Source: Triparma columacea
Taxonomy: Eukaryota > Sar > Bolidophyceae > Parmales > Triparmaceae
Length of the DNA stretch: 34,314 nt
Assembly: GCA_030267965.1 (NCBI GenBank)
Contig: BRYA01000064.1
Span: forward strand, 20,635-54,948
Reading direction: 5' to 3'
Shown in pieces: positions 1-10,498 of the stretch. The notes under the pieces are model-generated. The model saw only the letters and a program-made list of their open reading frames with translations, was not told where the DNA came from and made no database searches. Within the stretch, counting starts at the first letter, position 1, and every line of letters begins with the position of its first letter. A program made the translations under genes and the position numbers.

Positions 1-73
1 AATATCCCTTGACGTCCTCTTGCGGGCTTAGAAGTGAAGTCCCACCAGTAACCGTATCACCACAATACATTGC

Positions 74-634
74 CTAAGACTTAAACACTAGCCATCTAAC
101 ATTCTTCCCCCCTTTCTTCCCTCCCCCCCCCCCCTGTGCTGTAACCTCCCTCTCGAACCAAGTTTGAAATTCACCCTCTTGCTCCAACTCATTGCCTTGG
201 TATATACCTGTTACGCCTAGGGTCCAACCTTCGGCTTGAATGATACATATACCACCCCTTCCACCCACTTTTCCGCTTTGCCCGCAGGAGCGGCCTTGGG
301 GAGAGGATAGGAATTCGCCTAGACTTAGAAGTAGGAGTTTGCTGCATTTCAAACCTAGGATTATGTAGAGTGGGGATATTCCTGTGGATGAGAGGTGTCG
401 GAGGATAGACTTTAAGCCACGTATATAGTAGGATTCTTTAGTGGGTTGTGAGGAGGTAGGTATATGTTGTGTTGATGACTTTTGGAGTCTGTGGTGGAGA
501 AGTGTCTCGATTGTTGTCCCCGTGTGGGTGGAGATGGAGGGGAGGAGGAGGGAGGAGGAGGTTAGGGAAACGGAGGGACGGGTGTTGGTGAGGTGACGAG
601 GGTTCTTTGAGGGACGGGGACGGGGAGGAGACAT
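74..634 (-). CDS. hypothetical protein, 186 aa
   Basis: This is a single open frame from an ATG at 634 to a stop at 74. I do not recognise the family. The N-terminal 70 residues are rich in Ser, Thr, Pro and basic residues, which could be an organelle-targeting or disordered segment. A more hydrophobic stretch, including LYIILGLKCSKLLLLSLGEF, lies near residues 89-108. The C-terminus has a Gly/Lys low-complexity patch coded by a long C run on the plus strand. The main support for a real gene on this strand is composition: the coding strand goes from C/T-rich at the 5' end to G/A-rich at the 3' end, as in the better supported genes next to it. It could also be part of a larger spliced gene reaching past the left edge, or a chance frame. 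Confidence 0.4.
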   Translation of the reverse strand: MSPPRPRPSKNPRHLTNTRPSVSLTSSSLLLPSISTHTGTTIETLLHHRLQKSSTQHIPTSSQPTKESYYIRGLKSILRHLSSTGISPLYIILGLKCSKLLLLSLGEFLSSPQGRSCGQSGKVGGRGGICIIQAEGWTLGVTGIYQGNELEQEGEFQTWFEREVTAQGGGGGKKGGKNVRWLVFKS

Positions 635-1185
635 GGAGGGGTAGGGAGAGGGTAGAGGGGTAGAAGGGAGGTCTGGAAGGGTTTTAAGGAGATGGTTGAT
701 TGAGGGTATATATTTGGGAGATATTAAGGTGAGATTAGGGAGAGATTAGGTTGAGATGAGAGAGAGATGAGTGAGAGGAGAAGGGGATGGAAGAGATTAA
801 CGATGGGGGTGTGGCTCTTAATTAGCTTTTCAGGGCGATTTATCTATTTTTGGAGGTAATTTGGTGATTAATGATTTGTAATTGTACGTATGTTGCGTGT
901 GAAAATGTGTGAAAACGTGTGAAAATGATCTCTCTCTTTTCTCCTTTTTCTCCTCACCCCCCAGGCGTAGGCTTGCACATTTCGGGGGTATTTCAGATTT
1001 TAATATGGGGTATTTACCCAAGATTATTTTCCGTACGTAGGAACCTGGTACCCGGTACGTGGGAACCTAGCCGCGCAAGAGAAAAAAATCTTGGGTAATT
1101 ATCCAAGACTCTAAATCGTACCCCCGAAATGTGCAAGCCTACCCAGGCGGACCAGTCTCATTCCTTCCTTCGACAATATCACGCA
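635..1185. other. intergenic region with purine-rich tract and a MITE-like insertion
   Basis: This 551-base gap lies between the minus-strand hypothetical gene and bL17, which point away from each other, so it should hold both promoters. Bases 635-790 are almost pure purine on the plus strand (GAGA/GGAGG runs), which is C/T-rich as seen by the minus gene. Bases 967-1142 are a short inverted-repeat element listed separately. I see no convincing gene here; the 63-codon minus frame at 830-1021 overlaps the element and has no recognisable content. Confidence 0.6.
961..1148. mobile_element. MITE-like element (967-1142) with 24-bp TIRs and 6-bp target duplication
   Basis: Bases 967-990 and 1119-1142 are perfect inverted repeats of 24 bases; the left copy begins GTAGGCTTGCACATTTCGGG. 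The element is 176 bp and is flanked on both sides by CCAGGC (961-966 and 1143-1148), as expected for a 6-bp target-site duplication. Inside it, a second imperfect inverted pair pairs ACCCAAGATTA near 1017-1027 with ATCTTGGGTAATT near 1088-1100, and the centre carries related GTACGTRGGAACCT direct repeats. It has no coding capacity, so it would be a non-autonomous DNA transposon. Its right end is only about 40 bases upstream of the bL17 start codon, inside the likely promoter or 5' leader. Confidence 0.85.
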
Positions 1186-1874
1186 ATGCATTCAAAGAGC
1201 CTATCTCGATTGGGTAGAAAAGGTAGCCATCGTATGGCTATGTTAAAGTAAGTCCGACAAAGTGTAGAAGCCGTCAAAAAGAAGCCATAAATGCCCCTAA
1301 AAATATGTTCCATTCCCTCGATGAGCCGATACTCCTCTTTCCTCCTGTTTTTACTCCCATTTAATCCATCTACGCTCATATTTATATCAATTATCTTACT
1401 AACACTATCACCATCTAACACCCACACCTTAAAACCTTCCATCTAAACCCTCTCAGTAACTTATTAACCTCCTTAATAAAGCACGAGCGTATCGTAACCA
1501 CAACCCCTCGCGCGCACGCTCTCCGTCCCTACTTCGACAAGCACATAACCCTCGCCAAAGGCAATACCCTCCACCACCGTAACCTCGCCTCCCGCACGAT
1601 CCCTGAACGTGCCATGGTTGTAAAGTTGTTTGGTGTGTTAGGTCCGAGGTACGAGAAGAGGGAGGGGGGGTATACGAGGGTGCTTAAATTAAGCGAGAGG
1701 AGACGGGGGGACGGGGCGGATATGAGCGTTATCGAACTCGTTGATAGGGTGGGGGAGATTAGGAAGGCTAAGAAAGTGGGGGAAAGAAGGAAGGGAGGGA
1801 TTGGGGAGGCTTATGAACAGTTTAAAAAGACTAGAGGGAAGGGGAAACACCCAGGATTGGACTGGCTTTGGTGA
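1186..1874 (+). CDS. ribosomal protein bL17, mitochondrial-type
   Basis: Bacterial-type large-subunit ribosomal protein L17, 159 aa, from two exons: 1186-1247 and 1457-1874, with a 209-base GTAAGT...CTCAG intron. Exon 1 encodes MHSKSLSRLGRKGSHRMAML, matching the conserved L17 N-terminus (R-H...GRK...SSHR-A-ML). The junction restores the conserved NLLTSLIKHERIVTT stretch. Further on, the family signature LGPRYEKREGGYTRVLKL is seen at about residues 83-100, followed by RRRGDGADMSVIELV. The ATG at 1186 is chosen because the conserved domain starts almost at once; this leaves little presequence, so import would rely on the basic N-terminus itself. It is most likely a mitoribosome subunit (mL17); a plastid copy is less likely but not excluded. 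The stop at 1872-1874 converges on uS17. Confidence 0.9.
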
Positions 1875-2032
1875 GGCTTGGGGGGAGGTTGTGGGGGAGG
1901 TTTAAAAAATGGCTGGTGGGTTTCATCCAATTCAAGAGCAATCTCAGTCATCCTCTTTATTTCATCCTCTTCCTCCCTCCAGTCCTATAAAATCGTCCCT
2001 CATCCTCCCCCCCCCCTCCTCCTTGTGTTGTT

Positions 2033-2446
2033 CTAATCCTCCTCCACCCTAGGTTTCCTCATCAAGATCTCCTGAACATACCATCTTTTCAATTTGCTCC
2101 TAGGTCTATCCGGCATGATCCTAACCTTATCCCCCAACCTGCATTCCTCCATCTCATCATGCGCGTAGAACCTCCTATCGGAAGTCAGGGTCTTACCGTA
2201 CTTAAGGTTCCTGCTCTCAACCCTAACGTCCACCTTAACCGTCTTACTCATCTTACACCCAGTAACAACCCCTATCTTAGCGTTTGGGTACTTGGGTGTT
2301 AAAACCGGCCTATTCGTCAAGCGGTCGAGGTTGGATACACGGACGTCCGTGGTGTTGTTTATGACGGGGGGGGGGAGGGAGGAGGACTTGGGGACACGCG
2401 CACGACCTACACCTACGGAGGAAAGGGCGCGGGTTATACGGAACAT
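2033..2446 (-). CDS. ribosomal protein uS17, mitochondrial-type
   Basis: Single-exon gene, 137 aa, encoding small-subunit protein S17, a primary 16S-type rRNA binder. The first 50 or so residues, beginning MFRITRALSSVGVGRARVPK, are rich in Arg and Ser and lack acidic residues, as in a mitochondrial presequence. The S17 OB-fold domain follows from about residue 56: IGVVTGCKMSKTVKVDVRV, then YGKTLTSDRRFYAHDE with the conserved K-F/Y-HAHDE element, then GDKVRIMPDRPRSKLKRWYV, which matches the family's GD.VRI.ETRPLSK.KRW motif. The start at 2446 gives a complete presequence plus domain. It converges with bL17 across a gap of about 160 bases and shares a 341-base divergent upstream region with RCC1. 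Confidence 0.93.
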   Translation of the reverse strand: MFRITRALSSVGVGRARVPKSSSLPPPVINNTTDVRVSNLDRLTNRPVLTPKYPNAKIGVVTGCKMSKTVKVDVRVESRNLKYGKTLTSDRRFYAHDEMEECRLGDKVRIMPDRPRSKLKRWYVQEILMRKPRVEED

Positions 2447-2787
2447 AAGGGCTATTGGGGGGAAGTGGAGGTGGGGATAATATTGTATGGGGTGGTTTGT
2501 GTATGTGTAAGGTACGTATGGGTAATTGTAGGTAATTTGAGTGAGGAGATAGGCTCAAAGTGTTGATGAGGAACGGTGGGCCTCGGAGATGGAGTGGTCT
2601 TATTTCTTGATTTAAAGGCCTATTTGGATGTTTGATGTTGTATAATCCTTCTGTAGTCTTTGTTGTTGCGATTATTGGATATTAAATTGTTATAATCGTT
2701 TGATGATGGGAGAAAATGGGGAAATAGAGAGAAAATGAGAATGTGGAAAAGAGGCTTGCAAAGAAGTCCAAAATCTCTCTCTCCATA
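2447..2787. promoter_or_regulatory. bidirectional upstream region between uS17 and RCC1
   Basis: This 341-base gap separates two divergently transcribed genes, so both promoters must lie in it. It contains AT-rich stretches near 2640-2720 (TTGTTATAATCG, AATTGTTATAA) and no convincing open frame. I see no canonical TATA box at a fixed distance from either start. The placement is inferred from gene layout only. Confidence 0.4.
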
Positions 2788-4763
2788 ATGTCTAAACGTG
2801 TACGCACAGATGGGTGAGTCTTGAGACTTTCTTAAAGTTAGCGGCCCAACATTTAGCGCAGAATCGCTCAGGGAGTGAAATACCACCATCCCCCGAAGGC
2901 GGGCTCCCGCGAACCCTTGATTTTCCCTTCCCCCAACAACTCCCATCCCTCACACTTACCCATACCCCCCCCTCTATCGACCTTTCACAGTGATTTAAGT
3001 AAAGATAACTACAGCCCAAGCAAATTTGGAGGTGTTGTTGTTTCAGGCAACACGGTGAGTTTTTATAATCCCTTTCATTTACCCCCATCCACACCCATCT
3101 CCCCTTTCAACACCCCTCCTCTCCCCCCTCCCCCCACGTACATTCACCCCTAACCCTTCATCTCCCCAATCCCCTCACTTCCTCCCAAAAACAAAGGCCC
3201 CCCCCTCCAGCGCTCCTCTCCCCCCCCACCTTCGCAGGAAGGTGAAGGTATCTACGTCCTCCCTCTCCAAGCCTCTCACCCACCAGTACCTCCGTTCAAT
3301 GCGCGGTCTAAACTCCTCCTTCCTTGCGCACCTCCTCTCCTCCTCCCAAACCCTAGGCCCTTCAGCGTCACTTGTAGAGCCATGCCTTGACTACCTCTCC
3401 TACACATCAGACTTATCCGCCCGCTACCAGCAGGGTGAGCGCACCTCCCTCCTAACCTTCGGTTCCGGTGACTGCGGTCAGCTCGCTCACGGTATAGATT
3501 CCGACTCTGACCTTATGTGCAAGGCCCCCAAGTCCGTTCTCGATCTCCACACCGCCTCCATAACAAAGATAGGCGCCGGTGGTCTCCACAACGTCGCGAT
3601 AACCTCCACAGGCGAGTGCTACAGTTGGGGTTGCAACGACGACGGTAGCGTAGGTCGTGATGGTACGGAGCACCTCCCGCTTATCGTGGGTGGGGTCGGG
3701 AAACTTGAGGGGGGTGACGCAGGGGACTGCCAGAGCGTTGTATGCGGGGGGGGTAAGGCGTGGTTCTGGGGGGCGTATAAGGACAAGGAGGGTAAGTGCT
3801 TCAGGGACACTCGGGACCCGGGGATGGTCAAGAACAAGGCTACGGAACCGTGGGAGATTGAAGGGCTAGAGGGGGTCATTGACGTTAAGTGCGGGGCGAG
3901 CTTTAACGCGGCGGTATTGGAGGGGGGGGGATGCGTTACGTGGGGGCTGGGGGAATGCGGGGAACTCGGGAGGAAGGTGGGGGAAATGAAGGACGGGGAG
4001 AAGTACAACATGGAGAGGATCGTTAGGGAGGTGAGTTTTGGAAGGAGACGAGGGGGGGTGGGGGTGGGGTGGGGGGGGGGACTTAACTTGAGCGTGTTAT
4101 GGTAGTTGAGCGTGTTATGGTAGCAACACTAACGATTGAACAACCTCCCCCTTCCCCCCAACCCCTCAGCACATCACGCCTGCTCCTGTAGTTTTCTCAG
4201 GAGGGGGGTCTCGGTTCGTCCGGCGCGTGGGTTGCGGCGCCTACCACATCCTCGTGATAACCGTCGAGGCCACGTCAGGGGGATGCGGCCTCTGGTCCTC
4301 CGGGCTTAACAACTACGGCCAGCTGGGCCTGGGGGACATTGAGAACAGGACCGAGCTCAACAGGGTAGACCTAGACGGGGAGAGGGTGGAGGACGTCGAC
4401 GGTGGGATGCACCACAGCCTGTGCTACACCGCTGAGGGGGGCGTCTACGCCTGGGGTCGAGGGGACAGCGGGCAGCTGGGGATCAAGGACTCGTGCGAGG
4501 TCGGGTACTGCGAGACCGAGCCCATGCCCGTGGCTTTGCCTGGGAGCGTGGGGAGGGTCAAGGGGGTGGGGGCGGGGAGCAACCACAACCTGGTGTTCAC
4601 GACGGGGAACCAGGTTTATAGCTGGGGGTACGGGGACATGCTGGCACTGGGACATGGGAAGGATAGGGACGAGAATAGACCGAGGATCATTAAGAAGGTC
4701 GAGGGGAGGGTACTGATGGTGGCGGGGGGAGGACAACACAGCGCCATCGTTGTGAGCAAGTGA
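2788..4763 (+). CDS. RCC1: RCC1, Ran guanine-nucleotide exchange factor-like beta-propeller
   Basis: Seven-blade propeller, about 490 aa. Proposed exons are 2788-2813, 2991-3054, 3242-4030 and 4170-4763; all phases agree. RCC1 loads Ran with GTP on chromatin. Blade motifs include LLTFGSGDCGQLAHG, IGAGGLHNVAITSTG with WGCNDDGSVGRD, WFWGAYKDKEGK, VKCGASFNAAV, VGCGAYHILVI, WSSGLNNYGQLGLGD, VDGGMHHSLCY with AWGRGDSGQLG, and VGAGSNHNLVF. The WGAYKDKEG and CGAY features resemble true RCC1 more than generic RCC1-repeat proteins. The short first exon encodes MSKRVRTDG, a basic NLS-like tail. The acceptor of exon 3 is the least certain: AAG at 3241 keeps the frame, while the nearby GCAG at 3237 does not. 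Exons 1-2 are weaker than exons 3-4. Within exon 3 the coding strand changes from C-rich to G-rich near 3660. Confidence 0.85.
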
Positions 4764-4963
4764 GGAAGAAGAGGGGGGGAGGAGGGGGGAGGGGGAATAT
4801 CAGCTAAAAGTGACAAAAGGGTTTTTGTGTAATTTGAAGAATATATAGACGTGCAAAGGGTTACGATGCTGCCGGGTTTGCGCATAAATAGTCATTAAAA
4901 TCAACTTTTAACGCCAATTTTAGGCTAAAAAAGAGTCCCAAGTCCCGCAAAGGAGGGCAAAAA

Positions 4964-5740
4964 ATGGAAGCAAAAATGGAAACATCAAGCTCCCCACCAG
5001 CCATCTACAGTTCGCCTGTAAATCTGTTATGGGCAGCAGCAATGTTATTATCTGCTGGTTGTAAGTGTGTTTGTGTTGTATAATATTGAGGAGGAGGAGA
5101 TTAAGCAGGACTAGAAGGTTTCCCTCGTGGTGGGGGTTTGTGCTTTGACGCCTCTATTAGACCTATTTCGATTAGAGTTCGTCTTTCTTCGTCTTTTGTT
5201 CTTTCTTACGGCCTATTCTATTTCTATTTTCTCTCTAACACACCTTTAAACCCCTCAATCATATCCCTCCATCAACCCCCCTCCTTCACCCCTCTCCATC
5301 ACCCATCTTTCCTTGCAGACGGACTCACCGAATACAAAGTTTACCACGCACTCGTACATCACAATACAGGAGTCAACCATTTCCTTTTAAATCTCTCCAT
5401 AACATCCACACTAATCCTACTTACACTCAAAGTCTACCTTGAACAGTTGCGGCCTGACAGAAACACTCTCAAGCTGTCCTACCAGACGCACCGCAAGCAG
5501 ACGCACCTCTGCATAGCCCTTATAGTCATCTCCTCTCTCCTCTTCAACCTCTCCCTCTACCCCCGCTACGGCTTCACCCAGACCATGATCATTACCTCCA
5601 TGGTAGGCTACGGCGTCCTTTGGCAGTTCTTCATGCTAGTGCCGTACAGCCTGGCGCAGAACTTGGCGGGCATAGTGGGGGCGACGTACTTCCTGCAGGA
5701 GTACGCGGGGGTGGGGGTTATTACGAGTTTTGGACATTGA
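4964..5740 (+). CDS. small four-helix membrane protein, family not recognised
   Basis: Two exons, 4964-5060 and 5319-5740, give a 172-aa protein; the intron runs GTAAGT to TTGCAG and splits the Tyr codon of SAGYGLTEYK. Four hydrophobic segments are seen at about residues 18-35, 48-72, 93-113 and 119-142, with a basic, polar loop (QLRPDRNTLKLSYQTHRKQ) between the second and third. The HHNTGVNHFLLNLS segment looks family-like, but I cannot name it. Starting at 4964 rather than at the in-frame Met five codons later is arbitrary. A longer frame opening within the intron at 5138 was discarded because exon 1 gives a better membrane segment. It follows RCC1 on the same strand after 200 bases. Confidence 0.75.
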
Positions 5741-5885
5741 GGTTGGGGGGGGTGTTTGTCACAAACACTAAACCCTTACCCTAAGTTAGGACTAAGTCAG
5801 ACAGTATTCTCAACACCCGTGATCTAACAAATGGCAAATGAATGTCACATTTAACAAAAATACTGATCTATAATTGCATAGACCC

Positions 5886-8800
5886 CTACAAACACACAGA
5901 CCCACCACTACCTCCTTCCCCCCTCATCACCTCCATTAACCTCCCCAATTCTTCCCTAACCTCCCTGCTCTCCCTTACAACCTCCGCTACCAGCCTCCTC
6001 TGCGCCCTCAAGTCCCACCATAGCATAACAAACACAGCCAGCACGACAATCCCTAGCCCCCCCACTAGCATCCCCACCTCCCTCTCCCCCATCCCCCCCT
6101 TGACCACCCTGACTTCCACCCTCCCCCCCCCTCCTCCCTCAACCTTGTCTTCCCACATCCCCCCCTCCTTCATCCCCTTCACAATGCTGTCGTATATCCC
6201 CTTATGAATCGCCCCGGTCTCCTCGATTGTCCCCCCCTTGATCTGGCTTTTGAACATGCTGCTCTTCTTGAAGTCAACAGCGACTCCAACCTCCACCTCC
6301 AGCACCCCGTCCTCCACGTTGCTGACAACCCAACGGACCTCGACGGCGAAGACGTCAGCGTAGGGTATGCCGTTCATCTCGACCGTCATGCCGATGACGG
6401 CTCGACCGTGAGAGACTCGACCATACTGAGTCTGGGTCACACCGGCTAACGGAGGTCCCATCCAAAGGTGCGTCGTCCTAAGATGGGGGGGGGGACAGAA
6501 AGAGAGAGGAAGAGGAGGGAAAGTTAGGATGATTGGAACCGCCCCAGGGTTTCCCACCCACGCCTCACCTAGGATACTGAAACGTGCAGACCCTTTTGTA
6601 ATCGAATACCTCCCCCGAGAACTTGTGTTCCCACCTCCCCTTCCTCCACGGCCCTACAGAGATCTCCTTGCTCCCCCTCGAGTCGAGCCAGGGCTCGTAG
6701 AATTTGTTCGCCCCCTTGTCCCTCCAGAACTCCTTCCAGAACCTCTTGACGTTAATCCCCTGGAGCGTCCCCTCAACGACCATGGTCATTTTGCTGACCG
6801 CCTCGTCCTTCTTCATTTCGAACTCCTCCCACTCCCCCTCCTCCCCCCCCTCCTCCTCGGTGTCCTCCTCCTCCTCCTCCTCCTCCCTCTCCTCCTCCAC
6901 CGGCACAGGCGTCGGCTCCACGAATCCCCCCTCGATTAGCGCCCCCTTAACGCTCCTAAGCCTCTCGATAAGTCCCATGCAGTCGTCCCTGAAGGCGAAG
7001 GATCCGAAGAAGAACTCCTTACCCTCGACATCGACGACGAGCAGAGCGTTGTCGAGGGCGCCCCCGGCAGTACGCTCCTTCTTGAGGGAAGAGATGTGCT
7101 CAATCTGGATGGAGAACTTGAACTGCGTCCGTCGGAGTGTTGCGTGTGGCGTTAGATTTTTTCCCCTTCCCGCGCAAAACCCCCGTCGCCTCCCCCCCCC
7201 CCTTCTCTCACCTTCCCCCACCCTACAAAGTACATGGCGCTCGCAGTCGCGTAAAGCCTCCCGTGCAGGAGCGGGGACGGTATGTACCCCTTAGCCTCGT
7301 CCCCCTCCCTCGGCCAGTACGCGCAGCTGAAGCTCGCCACGACCCTGGGGGCCTCCCCCCCCCCCCCCCCCCGAGTCGACCCCTGGACGTCGACCTCAGA
7401 CCCGGACCCGCTGTCCTCCTTCTTACCCTCACCCACCTCCTCACCCTGTTCCCCCCAGAACCCCTTAAAGGTGTCCTCAAAAACCTGCTGCTCCCTCTCT
7501 TTGACGCTCTCCCTCTTCCCTCCCAGAGCCCCCCCCTCCTCCCCCAGCCTCTGCAGGAGTCCGCAAATGACCTCGCACTTGACTCCCTCCTCCTCCCCCA
7601 TAACCCTCTGCCCCTCCCCCTCCCCGTGAAGGAAAACGTTCAGCAGGAGGGCGTAGACGAGCGGGCTCCCCTTTAGCGAGAGGGGGGCGTCGTAGAGAGG
7701 GTGGGAGGGGGGGGAGGAGGGGGGAAGGGAGGAATCGGAGGAGCACTTCTTGAGGATCTTGCGAGAGATCTTCTTGGCCCATTGAGCCGAATCTCCGAGG
7801 ATGCCTACCGAGCAGAAAGGGGGGGAGGAGATTAGTTTCACGTGCGTGCTACCATACCATCCATACCCCTCCAAATCCCACCCCTCCCTACTCCCCCTGC
7901 GCTTTGCTCACCTTCGTCCCCACTCCCCTCTATCTTCTCCACCGTGCTCATCGCCTCCACGATGTTCTTCTGCCTGCCCGCTACGAACTCCTTCAAGCAG
8001 TGCGCCACAGTCGTCAGCAGTTCCCCCCCGATCTCCCCCTTCCTTTTCTCTCCCTTGCTCAGGAGTTTGAACATCTCTGAGAAGTGCTTCGAGTATGCCT
8101 CGTACTTCTCTTGGGTGCTCTTCGTCACGACCGCCAGGTTGATTTTGCTTTCGGCCATGCTGCTCTTGGCCCTCTCGAATGCCTTCTCGGCCAAGTCGAG
8201 CCTTTCCTTCGTTGAGAGTAAGTTGTCCCCAGTCCCGAGCGTGTTCAGGACGTGCCCGAGAGCCCTCCTCATGCCTCCGAATCCCTCATCCTGATCCTTC
8301 CCCTCTTCGACCCCTGCGGCACCTAGAAGCTCCCTCTCCCTCTCCATCTCGGCTCTAACTAACTTGAGCTTCTCCCCCGTCTTGACAACCTCTGACTCTG
8401 ACTGCGTCCACTTCGCCTCAGCCCTCCCGAGGTTCTTCCCGCCTTCGCATACGCCCTTCCAAACGACGTCTGTCGTGTCCTTGAACTGCCTGAGGGCCTT
8501 CTCTTCCTCCGCCACCGCCGCCTGAGGTAGGAGCTTCTCCAGCAGGTCGTGAAGGGAGCCGTGCATGGCCCTTCCGAGCCGAATCTGGCTCACGACACTG
8601 CTCACGACCGAGCTCCAGCACTGGAAACACCTAGGACCCTCGGCCTTGACGATGGTCATGCAGAGACTGGTCGGGTCAACTGAGGGGCTGCCGCCCTTCT
8701 CAGGGGTCGGATAGCCAACGGCAGTCAGAGCGGAGCTCAATCCCAGACAATACGCATCGGTGGCGCTTTGAAGGCTCTCAACGACCTTCTTGAGGGTCGT

Positions 8801-10404
8801 GAGAAATTGCAGAATCCCACTGCTCCTCTTCCAAAGCGCAATCACGTCGCTTCTGAGCTGTGCCGCGCTGAGAGGTAGCCCAAATGCGTCCGCCTCGGCC
8901 TGAACGTTGCCGGAGATCGGTCTCGGATTGTGTCTTGCGCCGCCATCCTCCGTCGTGCTCGAGTAGGCGGCGAAAGCTTCGGATATGGTGGGGATGGGAA
9001 AGGCGGAGGTTTGGGCGCTTGAAGTTGAGGAGGGCCGAGTGGCGAGGAAGCGGTCGATGGCGGACTCCATATTCCTGAGCGTCCCCTCCTCGGCTAGCAC
9101 GAGCCTCTTCAAGGACTCGAAGAAGCTTTTCAGGCGTTCTTGCTCCGCAGCCTCCATGTTGGAAAGGACCTCTATCTCCATCGCGTCCGCCGCCTTGACA
9201 GCGGATGCATCCTCTTCCACACAGCTCCTGTAGGTGGTATCATTTTCTTTCAAACTGGCGAGGCAGCTGTAGAGGCGCTCCGAGACTTTCGTGAGGTTGG
9301 TCTCGGGGGAGAACATCGTCGTAAAAGAGGAGGACTTGGATTCTTGGGAGGGGGTGCCGTTGGTGGTGGAGGTCGAAGACCCAGATTCTGGGGGAGAGCC
9401 AGACGGCTTTTTAGGCGAGCTTGGGTTGATAGATTCCTCCTCGGTGATTGACGGAGACCGCTTCGACTTCCGAGTTTCCACTTCCCTGTAACATTTCATA
9501 ACCTGCCACAAGCGAAGCGAATTGAAAAGGGGGTGTAATAATTGGTTAGGATGGTGCGATGAGCGAAGTCATCACGCAGCGTGGGGGTTATACAGCGCAT
9601 TAAGCCGTCTTTACACTCCTCCTCGCTCCACTCATTCACTTCTCGCCCATGCTCACCTCCTCAATCAGCAGCTCGGCCTCCTCAACTTTCTTGTAATACT
9701 TGGCCTTGGCCTTGTTGAGAGAGCCCCTGACCTTGGCACATTTCCTCCTCGTTGCCACGTAGCTTGTGTTGCCGTCCCTGCAGGCTTTCTCGTAAGCAGA
9801 CGAATCCGCTGAGACTGGCCTGGCAACGTTGGACTTGAGAGTTATGGAATAGAACTGAACCTGCTTCGCGAAGCTGAGTAATGACTGCTGGAACACATTA
9901 GTAAAATGAGGAGGGGAGATGCCTTTGCTTCCAGTCGTCAGCGCGTTGCTCATCTCCAACAAGGAGACAGAACTCGAAAATATTTCGCAAGACTTTTCGA
10001 CCCTCTTCGAGTACGCCTCCGTTACCGAGCTTATCTCACTCAAAAGGGACGAACACGACATCCCTGTAACCGCCAAAGCCTTGCTTCGCTCAAAAGCAAC
10101 CATGACACCAATCCCGTGATAAGAGGGAGCCGTTCCTGGTTGAAGGGAGAGTTAGAGGCGAGATTTGGAGGCGCAGACGGAGACAATGAGGGAAAAAAAA
10201 CACAATGTGCTCACCATGAGGAGGATTCACGTCCATTGCAGGAGTGAACTTTCTTGATCTCTCCGAACTCGAGAGCAAGAGATCCCATTTGGCAGACCCA
10301 GTAATCCCCAATCGCGCGGGCGAATCTCGAAATGGTTCAACAACTCGGTCACTTCCTGTTGATGCTACTGAAGCGAGACGTATTCTATTGGCTTCTGTCT
10401 CCAT
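5886..10404 (-). CDS. F-BAR-like / GRAM / VASt protein with C-terminal membrane anchor (sterol-transfer type)
   Basis: Six exons on the minus strand: 10404-10215, 10135-9657, 9502-7912, 7804-7212, 7122-6569, 6477-5886. All junction phases match and give 1332 aa. Residues about 65-400 are helical and Lys/Glu-rich, including TRRKCAKVRGSLNKAKAKYY and ERLKSFFESLKRLV, and look like a BAR or F-BAR membrane-curving domain. A second helical region spans about 640-750. A GRAM domain covers about 915-1008 (LLHGRLYATASAMYFVGWGK, then EFFFGSFAFRDDC). An acidic linker of Glu repeats follows. A VASt domain covers about 1050-1235, with GINVKRFWKEFW and the hallmark MNGIPYADVFAVEVRW. A single membrane helix lies near 1271-1291. 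This resembles the Lam/Aster group of sterol-transfer proteins at ER contact sites, especially the BAR-containing Lam1/Sip3 type. The lipid substrate is inferred. Confidence 0.85.
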
Positions 10405-10498
10405 AAGGGAAGATAATGAATACAGAGAAGAGTGCTCTAAAAAGATGATTTATATTTATTTTGAATGATAGTTGTGGAGAATTATTTGATACAACGCC

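Noticed and set aside
830..1021. 63-codon minus-strand frame
   Set aside because: It overlaps the left end of the MITE-like element and has no family features.
1179..1442. 87-codon minus-strand frame
   Set aside because: It lies across exon 1 and the intron of bL17 and has no recognisable content.
4371..4739. Minus-strand frame opposite RCC1 exon 4
   Set aside because: The plus strand carries conserved RCC1 blades in this stretch; the minus frame is a His/Pro-rich shadow.
6204..7782. Pro/Leu-rich plus-strand frames opposite the GRAM/VASt exons
   Set aside because: Their composition is what the G/A-rich minus coding strand yields when read backwards; the minus strand holds the conserved domains.
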